NCBI GenBank assembly: GCA_964568395.1
Contig: CAZMPN010000036.1
Coordinates: forward strand, 1 to 6,384
DNA: 6,384 bases
Source: UBA6016 sp964568395
GTDB lineage: Bacteria; Campylobacterota; Campylobacteria; Campylobacterales; UBA6016
Reading direction: 5' to 3'
The notes beneath the pieces are model-generated. The model did no database searches. It was not told the origin of the DNA and saw only the letters and a program-made list of their open reading frames with translations. Below, one piece after another: positions 1 to 4,680 of this stretch; the stretch's first letter is position 1; the number at the start of each line of letters is the position of its first letter. The translations under genes were made by a program, and so were the position numbers.

Positions 1-3
1 AGT

Positions 4-9
4 CGATAT
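4..9 (+). promoter_or_regulatory. Possible sigma-28 (FliA) -10 box for flaG
   Basis: The hexamer CGATAT lies 40 nt upstream of the flaG ATG. CGATAT is the typical -10 element of FliA-dependent flagellar promoters in Campylobacter, as in flaA. A start about 7 nt downstream would give a leader of roughly 34 nt that includes the flaG ribosome binding site. The matching -35 element would lie left of the window, so only half of the promoter can be seen. A chance hexamer cannot be excluded; its position in front of a late flagellar gene is the main support. Confidence 0.45.
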
Positions 10-49
10 AGTCTATAACCAAAATAGTCCCAAGGAGGGGAGTTTAGTT

Positions 50-568
50 ATGGCAAACGATAATATCAATATCGGTAGTAGCGGCGGATATAACTACGCC
101 TATACGAAGCCGATAGAAGCGGAGCAACAGCAAAAAAAGGCTGACACGTCCATAGTTGGCGGTGTGGTCAGTACGTCAAATGCGACGGTTGCAAATCCGA
201 CAAAACAGGCCGAGGTGCCTAAAAATATAGAAAAAGCGCAAGAGACGCAAAAAAACAGCGAAGTAAAATCTCTGTACGAAACGCAGCAAGAAGAGATTAA
301 AAGACAAGAGGAAGAGAGAAGAAAAAGAGCGGAGGAAGAGCGGAGGGCTGAATACCTAAAAGAGCTCTCCGATAAACTTAACAAGCGTATGAATAGCTTT
401 AGTGAGCAGATCAAATTCGGTATAAACGACAGAGCCGACTCGATAGTTGTTTCGATAGTGGAGCAAAATAACGAAAAAAAAGTAAAAGAGCTATCCCAAG
501 AGGATGCCGATAAGTTGTTTAGAAGACTTGATTATGTGCTTGGGGTTTTATTTGATAAGAAGGCGTAG
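50..568 (+). CDS. flaG: FlaG-family flagellar protein
   Basis: This 172-residue protein belongs to the FlaG family, which influences flagellar filament length and is encoded among late flagellar genes. The FlaG domain is about residues 105-172: an amphipathic helix (LSDKLNKRMNSF), a beta region (IKFGINDRADSIVVSIV), a second helix (SQEDADKLFRRL) and the ending GVLFDKKA, which is typical of epsilonproteobacterial FlaG. Residues 1-62 are polar and probably disordered. Residues about 63-110 are rich in E, K, R and Q and should form a charged helix or coiled coil. The protein is longer than the roughly 120 residues usual for the family, mostly because of this N-terminal part. The ATG at 50 has a strong AAGGAGG at 32-38. 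No signal peptide or membrane segment is visible. fliD and fliS, frequent neighbours of flaG, are not downstream; the gene runs head-on into oorC. The family call rests on domain pattern by eye. Confidence 0.85.
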   Translation: MANDNINIGSSGGYNYAYTKPIEAEQQQKKADTSIVGGVVSTSNATVANPTKQAEVPKNIEKAQETQKNSEVKSLYETQQEEIKRQEEERRKRAEEERRAEYLKELSDKLNKRMNSFSEQIKFGINDRADSIVVSIVEQNNEKKVKELSQEDADKLFRRLDYVLGVLFDKKA

Positions 569-588
569 GATGGATTACTCCATCGTAC
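565..588. terminator. Inverted repeat spanning both convergent stop codons; possible bidirectional terminator
   Basis: GATGGA at 569-574 and TCCATC at 579-584 form a perfect 6-bp stem around a 4-nt loop (TTAC). After one G/G mismatch the symmetry continues with GTA at 565-567 and TAC at 586-588. The flaG TAG (566-568) and the oorC TAA (575-577 on the opposite strand) both lie inside. Only 6 nt separate the two stops, so any terminator for either gene must overlap coding sequence. Neither flank has a clear T tract, so a classical intrinsic terminator is not shown. The structure itself is certain; its function is inference. Confidence 0.4.
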
Positions 589-1177
589 ACCCTTTATCGT
601 TGCAAGATGCATGGTAAGTTTTTCCGGCAAGAGCGTCTAGAGCGTATTTTTCGCCAAGCTCATAGGCTTTGATATTGATATCATGAACTTTTGCAGGAAC
701 TTTTGAAAGCATAACCTCTTTTAGAAGTTCTCTGTCAAGAGCCTTCATAAACGTATTAGCTATCGCAAGCGCGATTACTGACTGTGTAATAACGTTTCCT
801 ACTTCCTCTTTGGCGATAGTAATAATAGGAATTTCAATAATCTTCCATTTTTTTCTATCTTCTTCCGTCGGCTTAACGAGATTTGGCTCAACAACTATCG
901 TGCCGCCATCTGAAACGCCGTTTTTGAAAAGGTCGTAGCTTTTTTGCGCAACCGAAAGCATAAAGTCTATCTCGCCATCATTCGCATACGGATAGAATAT
1001 CTCTTCATCGTCAAGCGTTATGTCGACGACGGTAGGCCCGCCCCTAACTTGCGACGTATATGTCGCGGTTTTAAGACCGTAGCCTCCTGTTTTTATCTTT
1101 GCGGCGGCAAAAATCTCGCCAGCAAGAAGGACGCCTTGTCCGCCGACGCCCGTAAATCTCATTAGTGTTCTAGCCAT
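575..1177 (-). CDS. oorC: 2-oxoglutarate:acceptor oxidoreductase, gamma subunit OorC
   Basis: OorC is the gamma subunit (POR/KOR gamma-domain family) of the cytoplasmic enzyme that converts 2-oxoglutarate and CoA to succinyl-CoA and CO2 and reduces ferredoxin or flavodoxin. Of 200 residues, the conserved N-terminal glycine motif GVGGQGV is at 10-16 and SQVRGG at 42-47, both standard for this subunit and for its contact with CoA and the alpha subunit. The C-terminus carries a short tail with C192 and C197 in a CNDKGC context; this is not a 4Fe-4S motif. The ATG at 1177 is supported by AAGGAGG at 1184-1190, which overlaps the oorB stop, with only 11 nt between the two genes. It is the last gene of the block and converges with flaG. 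Assignment to 2-oxoglutarate rather than pyruvate or branched-chain oxo acids rests on the DABC gene order next to sucCD. Confidence 0.93.
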   Translation of the reverse strand: MARTLMRFTGVGGQGVLLAGEIFAAAKIKTGGYGLKTATYTSQVRGGPTVVDITLDDEEIFYPYANDGEIDFMLSVAQKSYDLFKNGVSDGGTIVVEPNLVKPTEEDRKKWKIIEIPIITIAKEEVGNVITQSVIALAIANTFMKALDRELLKEVMLSKVPAKVHDINIKAYELGEKYALDALAGKTYHASCNDKGCTME

Positions 1178-1188
1178 CGTGCGCCTCC

Positions 1189-2046
1189 TTATATCTTTTT
1201 CTCAAAGTCGTCTTGAGTAAGGGCTTTTCTTTTGCCTTGGTGTACGGCTTGAATCTCTTTGTACATATCGCAGTACTCTTTGGCGTTTTCGTCATGTTTT
1301 AGTATGCCCGTAGGGAATGTATTCATCTGCTCCGCAGGCTCCATTTTTTCCCATTTTGTTTTTGAGGCGGTGATAGAGTCGATCCACTCAAGATTTTTCA
1401 TGGCCGAATCCATCTTGTTCTTTCTACCAAGGTTAACGTGGCAGTTTGAGAAAATATCAAAGAAGCTAAAGCCTTTGTGCTGGAATCCTTTTATCAGCGT
1501 TTTTTCCAATTTTTTAGGGTCTAGCATAGTCTCTCTGGCAACAAAAGAGGCGCCTGACGCTTCTGCAAGTTTGCACGCATCAAAAGTAGGGTCTATATTC
1601 CCGGCTGTCTGGCTAACAGTCCACATACCTTGCGGAGTAGTAGGAGATGTCTGCGAGTTTGTAAGACCGTAGATGAAGTTGTTGATAACTATCATATTTA
1701 TGTCTATATTTCTTCTGCAGCCGTGAATCGTATGGTTACCGCCGATTGCAAGAGCGTCGCCGTCACCCGCAACGCATATAACGTGTTTGTCCGGGTTTGC
1801 CAGCTTGATACCCGTTGCAAACGCTACGGTTCTACCATGGGTTGTATGTACCGTGTTGCAGTTGATGTATGAAGAGAATCTTCCCGAGCATCCGATGCCT
1901 GAAACAACGCATACGTCATCCATGTTCCAGCCGCAAGCTTCGATTGCCCTAATAACCGCTTTAAGTATAACGCCGTCGCCGCAACCCCAGCACCATAGGG
2001 TAGGCATTTTCTCTAGTCTTAGATATTCATCGTAGTTGTATGCCAT
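1189..2046 (-). CDS. oorB: 2-oxoglutarate:acceptor oxidoreductase, beta (thiamine diphosphate) subunit OorB
   Basis: OorB binds thiamine diphosphate and the proximal 4Fe-4S cluster where 2-oxoglutarate is decarboxylated and oxidised. Of 285 residues, C19 and C22 (WCWGCGDG), C53 (GIGCSGR) and C202 (SNCHVN) are at the positions expected for the four cluster ligands in this family. The thiamine diphosphate and Mg motif starts with GDGDALAIGGNH at 94-105 and closes with the NN pair at 122-123 (NNFIYGLTNSQTSPTT). These features separate it clearly from dehydrogenase E1 subunits. The ATG at 2046 lies just 2 nt beyond the oorA stop, so translational coupling is likely; an AAGGGG ribosome binding site lies inside the end of oorA. 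All key residues are present and the length is normal. The proximal cluster makes such enzymes oxygen-sensitive, which fits a microaerophilic host. Confidence 0.95.
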   Translation of the reverse strand: MAYNYDEYLRLEKMPTLWCWGCGDGVILKAVIRAIEACGWNMDDVCVVSGIGCSGRFSSYINCNTVHTTHGRTVAFATGIKLANPDKHVICVAGDGDALAIGGNHTIHGCRRNIDINMIVINNFIYGLTNSQTSPTTPQGMWTVSQTAGNIDPTFDACKLAEASGASFVARETMLDPKKLEKTLIKGFQHKGFSFFDIFSNCHVNLGRKNKMDSAMKNLEWIDSITASKTKWEKMEPAEQMNTFPTGILKHDENAKEYCDMYKEIQAVHQGKRKALTQDDFEKKI

Positions 2047-2048
2047 TG

Positions 2049-3191
2049 TTACATCCCCTTCACTTTTTCTACTATTTCATATGGAGAGATTGCTCTACCG
2101 TTAACTTTATATAGACCTTGTATGTCAAGTCTTCCGGAAACTCTTTCCACTTCTTCCGTGTATTGTCTTATATTTAGCTCCACGCAAAGAACTTTCTTTA
2201 CTTTATCCGTAAAATGTCTGATTCTTTTCGCAGGGCTTGGCCATAGTGTAATAGGTCTGAATAGTCCCGCTTTGATACCGTCTTTTCTTAGGTGTCTAAT
2301 AGCTTCTTTAGCCGCAAGTGAAACAGAGCCGTAAGCTATTATCAGTACATCGTTTTCTTCCAGGTCATCGCACATAAACTCTTCGTTTAGCTCTAGTTCG
2401 TCGGTGTGCATCATGACTTTATCTTCAAGTCTTTGGATCAGCTTTCTGCATGTCTCGATCTCTTCCGTAGGGAAGCCTTTTGCATCATGGTGAAGACCGG
2501 TAAAGTGGTATCTATAGCCTTTAAACATAGGGTTTAGTACCGCAGGCTCATCTGGGCCTACACCGTAAGGTCTGTAGTCGGCAGGCGCACCTGTGAACTC
2601 TTTTCTTGGCTTAATGCCGGCTTTTACCTCTTCGACGGTCGGTATCATAGCCTTACCGTGCATATGGCCTAGCGTCTCGTCTGTTAGAACGATGACAGGT
2701 TGCATAAATCTATCGGCAAGATTGAAAGCTCTTACGACTTCGGTATAGCACTCCGCAAGGTTCCCTGCACAAAGCGTAATCGATCTATAGTCGCCGTGCG
2801 AAGGATTTTTTGCTTGTCTTACGTCGCCTTGAGATACCCTCGTCGGAAGACCCGTAGACGGACCGCCTCTCATAACGTTTACAAGAACAAGAGGCACCTC
2901 GGCCATTTGCGCAAGACCAAGATTTTCGGCCTTTAGCGATACGCCCGGGCCTGAAGTGGCAGTCATTGATCTTACGCCGCTCATAGAAGCGCCTATCGCG
3001 CAAGCGATACCTGCTATCTCATCTTCCATTTGTATACATGTGCCGCCAACTTCAGGTAGAAGGTCGGAAATAGTATGCATAATTTCGCTTGACGGAGTAA
3101 TAGGGTATCCTCCGAAAAATCTACATCCTGCATCGACGGCAGCGATCGCCGCCAGGTCGTTTCCTGTGGATATTATCTCTCTAGTTGCCAT
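2049..3191 (-). CDS. oorA: 2-oxoglutarate:acceptor oxidoreductase, alpha subunit OorA
   Basis: OorA supplies the pyrimidine-binding half of the thiamine diphosphate site and pairs with OorB across the active site. Numbering from the ATG at 3191 (380 residues), the N-terminal pyrimidine-binding domain covers about 5-230 with GGYPITPSSEI at 27-37, the acidic MEDEIAG at 55-61, MTATSGPGVSL at 76-86 and GGPSTGLPTRVSQGD at 109-123. A C-terminal domain of transketolase C-terminal type covers about 280-380 (DVLIIAYGSV, then LFRPITLWPSP). A TTG at 3209 would add six residues (reading GEEKS after the start) but would overlap oorD, and its GAGGAG is exactly the ribosome binding site of the downstream ATG. 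I therefore choose the ATG at 3191. The gene starts 10 nt after the oorD stop and ends 2 nt before oorB. No irregularities are seen. Confidence 0.95.
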   Translation of the reverse strand: MATREIISTGNDLAAIAAVDAGCRFFGGYPITPSSEIMHTISDLLPEVGGTCIQMEDEIAGIACAIGASMSGVRSMTATSGPGVSLKAENLGLAQMAEVPLVLVNVMRGGPSTGLPTRVSQGDVRQAKNPSHGDYRSITLCAGNLAECYTEVVRAFNLADRFMQPVIVLTDETLGHMHGKAMIPTVEEVKAGIKPRKEFTGAPADYRPYGVGPDEPAVLNPMFKGYRYHFTGLHHDAKGFPTEEIETCRKLIQRLEDKVMMHTDELELNEEFMCDDLEENDVLIIAYGSVSLAAKEAIRHLRKDGIKAGLFRPITLWPSPAKRIRHFTDKVKKVLCVELNIRQYTEEVERVSGRLDIQGLYKVNGRAISPYEIVEKVKGM

Positions 3192-3197
3192 TGATTT

Positions 3198-3203
3198 CTC
3201 CTC
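3198..3203 (-). promoter_or_regulatory. oorA ribosome binding site that decides the start
   Basis: GAGGAG on the - strand sits 6 nt before the ATG at 3191 and overlaps the oorD TGA at 3202-3204. It lies downstream of the alternative TTG at 3209 and so cannot serve it. The site supports the 380-residue form of OorA and possible translational coupling between oorD and oorA. Confidence 0.8.
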
Positions 3204-3516
3204 ACCCAACGCTTCTATATTTGTTTTTTACGATAGCCTCTTGTCTGGCTCTCGCCTCTTCCGTAAGCTTCGCGAATTTGTACTCTTCTTTTGTGGATAC
3301 GAATATTGCAAAGTCAGGACAACTAAGTTCGCAATCTTGGCAGCCTATGCAGCTTTCCGGATGAAGCACCTTTACCATTGCGCCAAGCGTGCTTGACGGA
3401 TCCGGTACCATCGCGAGAACACCCGCAGGGCAAACCGAAACACATACGTCGCAAGCTTTGCATCTTTGTTCATCAACCCAAACCGGGGTATTTGCCGGAG
3501 CTTTTAAAACACCCAT
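3202..3516 (-). CDS. oorD: 2-oxoglutarate:acceptor oxidoreductase, delta (ferredoxin-like) subunit OorD
   Basis: OorD is the small iron-sulfur subunit that passes electrons from the thiamine site to the external ferredoxin or flavodoxin. In 104 residues it has two complete CxxCxxCxxxC motifs: C19, C22, C25, C29 (CKACDVCVSVCP) and C56, C59, C62, C66 (CIGCQDCELSCP). It should therefore bind two 4Fe-4S clusters. A charged C-terminal helix (about 76-98) follows. The ATG at 3516 has AAGGAG at 3524-3529, 7 nt upstream. It is the first gene of the oor set, in the order D, A, B, C known from Campylobacter and Helicobacter, and it follows an unusually long 296-bp gap after sucD. It may therefore be transcribed from its own promoter as well as by read-through from sucD. 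A generic ferredoxin is an alternative name, but the context makes OorD much more likely. Confidence 0.94.
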   Translation of the reverse strand: MGVLKAPANTPVWVDEQRCKACDVCVSVCPAGVLAMVPDPSSTLGAMVKVLHPESCIGCQDCELSCPDFAIFVSTKEEYKFAKLTEEARARQEAIVKNKYRSVG

Positions 3517-3590
3517 TACTTATCTCCTTTTTATAGTTTCAAATTTTCCTATAGCTAAGAAACGAAGCCTTTGCTTTACCGGACAATTTG

Positions 3591-3609
3591 CTCTTTGATA
3601 GCCAAAGAG
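3591..3609. repeat. Perfect 7-bp hairpin in the oorD leader
   Basis: CTCTTTG at 3591-3597 and CAAAGAG at 3603-3609 are perfect reverse complements around a 5-nt loop. It lies 74 nt upstream of the oorD start. In the direction of oor transcription no T tract follows, so it is not an intrinsic terminator for that strand. On the + strand a run of seven T begins 8 nt after the stem (3618-3624), too far for a classical terminator. It could be a leader RNA structure; function is unknown. Confidence 0.5.
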
Positions 3610-3628
3610 TAGCCTAGTTTTTTTAAAG

Positions 3629-3757
3629 CTAAAGCACCTTTCGCTATTTGAGTTTAATCTTTTATTTTTAATGTTACTTTTTTACCAGTAACAGTATCCA
3701 AAAAACCGTTTAAAATCGCATTGAGAGCTTTAGTCATCGTGGTTAGACGGCTAAAGC
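3629..3757. repeat. Three GCTTTAG/CTAAAGC heptamers
   Basis: In the transcribed (-) sense the order is GCTTTAG at 3751-3757, its reverse complement CTAAAGC at 3727-3733, and GCTTTAG again at 3629-3635. Copies 1 and 2 can form a stem, extended to about 9 pairs by a G-U and a G-C, around a 17-nt loop. Copy 2 can instead pair with copy 3. The repeats are seen directly; alternative folding is inference. The first copy overlaps the expected transcription start of the TATAAT promoter, so transcripts from that promoter might lack part of it. Confidence 0.4.
3672..3693. repeat. 22-bp dyad TGTTACT-N8-AGTAACA
   Basis: TGTTACT at 3672-3678 and AGTAACA at 3687-3693 are perfect inverted 7-bp arms around 8 nt. 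The size and spacing (two DNA turns) suit a dimeric regulator's operator; as RNA it would be an 8-nt-loop hairpin. It lies about 70-90 bp downstream of the TATAAT box and 156 bp upstream of oorD. No T tract follows on either strand, which argues against a terminator. I cannot name the regulator. Confidence 0.45.
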
Positions 3758-3759
3758 CC

Positions 3760-3765
3760 ATTATA
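3760..3765 (-). promoter_or_regulatory. Probable sigma-70 -10 box for oorDABC
   Basis: A perfect TATAAT on the - strand lies 47 nt after the sucD stop, in the context AAAAATTTAGCATATAATGG. Campylobacter vegetative promoters rely on the -10 box and AT-rich upstream tracts and commonly lack a -35 element; none is clear here either (GAACAG at the expected spacing). Start of transcription near 3752-3754 would give an oorD leader of about 240 nt. A weaker TATAGG (- strand, near 3548-3553) is a possible second promoter close to oorD. Confidence 0.55.
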
Positions 3766-3812
3766 TGCTAAATTTTTCTAATCTGTTCCGTCTTGTAAAA
3801 CAGTTGTAACTT

Positions 3813-4679
3813 TTAGAAACTTGCTTTTACTGTTTTGCCTATATCCGCAGGTGAGCGAACGACTCTTACGCCAGCCGCTTCAAGAGCCGCCATTTTTTCT
3901 GCGGCAGTGCCTGCGCCGCCTGATATGATAGCTCCAGCATGGCCCATTCTTTTGCCCGCAGGCGCGCTTTGACCGGCGATAAACGCAGTAACAGGTTTTG
4001 TTACGTGCTCTTTTATATATTTTGCCGCTTGTATCTCAAGGTCGCCGCCGATTTCGCCTATCATAGCGATAGCTTTTGTCTCAGGGTCGTTTTGGAACAT
4101 CTCAAGAAGCTCTATATAGCTTAGACCTATTATCGGGTCGCCGCCGATGCCGACTGCCGTAGATATACCGAGCCCCTCGTTTACTATCTGGTTTGACGCC
4201 TCATAAGTTAGTGTGCCCGATTTTGAGATAAGACCCACGTTTCCTTTTTTGAAAATCATCCCAGGCATAATCCCGATTTTTGCCTCTCCCGGGGTGATGA
4301 TGCCAGGGCAGTTAGGACCTATCAATTTTGCGCCCATTTTTGTTGCGTAAGGCTTGGCTATCATCATATCTTTTACCGGAGTACCCTCGGTAATCGTAAC
4401 GATTAGCTTAATACCGGCTTCCGCGGCTTCCATTATGGCGTCGGCCACGAACATTGGAGGTACGAATATAAGAGATACGTCTGCGCCGGTAGCTTCTACC
4501 GCATCTTTTACGGTATTGAAAACAGGTCTGTCAAGGTGCATTTGGCCGCCCTTGCCAGGAGTTACGCCGCCTACTATATTTGTGCCGTACTCTAGGCATT
4601 GGGTAGCGTGGAATGTTCCTTCTTTACCCGTAAAGCCTTGTACTATAACTTTTGAGTTCTTGTTAACTAGTATTGACAT
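3813..4679 (-). CDS. sucD: Succinyl-CoA ligase (ADP-forming), alpha subunit SucD
   Basis: SucD carries the CoA-binding and phosphohistidine half of succinyl-CoA synthetase, which makes succinate, ATP and CoA from succinyl-CoA, ADP and phosphate. Of 288 residues, the N-terminal CoA-binding Rossmann domain (about 3-120) begins with VIVQGFTGKEGTFH at 11-24, and the ligase domain follows with GPNCPGI at 121-127. The catalytic histidine is H247 in RMGHAGAIISGG, matching His246 of the E. coli protein. Length is standard for the family. The ATG at 4679 follows the sucC stop with a 1-nt gap, and the ribosome binding site (AAGGGAGAG, 4687-4695) lies inside the sucC end, so the two subunits are probably translated in a coupled way. 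Its stop at 3813 is followed by the unusual 296-bp gap before oorD. All key residues are intact. Confidence 0.97.
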   Translation of the reverse strand: MSILVNKNSKVIVQGFTGKEGTFHATQCLEYGTNIVGGVTPGKGGQMHLDRPVFNTVKDAVEATGADVSLIFVPPMFVADAIMEAAEAGIKLIVTITEGTPVKDMMIAKPYATKMGAKLIGPNCPGIITPGEAKIGIMPGMIFKKGNVGLISKSGTLTYEASNQIVNEGLGISTAVGIGGDPIIGLSYIELLEMFQNDPETKAIAMIGEIGGDLEIQAAKYIKEHVTKPVTAFIAGQSAPAGKRMGHAGAIISGGAGTAAEKMAALEAAGVRVVRSPADIGKTVKASF

Positions 4680-4680
4680 A

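Larger units (their letters stand above)
3576..3761 (-). other. Short reading frame with an in-frame stop; possible small peptide gene or decayed gene
   Basis: An ATG at 3737 opens 27 codons ending at TAA 3654-3656 (begins MTKALNAILNGF, ends LKIKD). An earlier in-frame ATG at 3761, inside the TATAAT region, would give 35 codons. The same frame then stays open for 25 codons from 3653 to a TAA at 3576-3578 (contains AKGALALKKLGYSLAIKEQ). Both halves have plausible protein composition, with alternating hydrophobic and lysine residues. Neither ATG has a good ribosome binding site. It may be a degraded small gene with one nonsense codon, a leader peptide, or simply chance in AT-rich sequence. I do not recognise the product. 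Confidence 0.2.
3517..3812 (-). other. sucD-oorD intergenic gap with promoter and leader features
   Basis: This 296-bp stretch is visibly more AT-rich than the genes around it and is the only long gap in an otherwise tightly packed operon. In transcription order it contains a weak stem after sucD (CTGTT at 3801-3805 read on the other strand, pairing with AACAG, without a T tract), a TATAAT box, heptamer repeats, a 22-bp dyad, a second hairpin, and the oorD ribosome binding site. A short reading frame and its in-frame continuation cover 3576-3761. No recognisable complete gene, tRNA or known riboswitch is visible. The gap most simply represents an oor promoter with a long 5' leader. Confidence 0.6.

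Noticed and set aside
1184..1190. AAGGAGG between oorB and oorC as something special
   Set aside because: It is an ordinary ribosome binding site for oorC that happens to overlap the oorB stop.
1259..1672. 137-codon open frame on the + strand, antisense to oorB
   Set aside because: It lies wholly inside oorB, whose motifs are complete, and its composition is typical of an antisense shadow.
2956..3396. 146-codon open frame on the + strand, antisense to oorA and oorD
   Set aside because: It overlaps well-supported oorA and oorD entirely, has no recognisable domain and is a shadow of their codon bias.
3784..3804. Stem CTGTT/AACAG after sucD as a terminator
   Set aside because: Only 5 perfect pairs, an 11-nt loop, and no T tract in the direction of sucD transcription.
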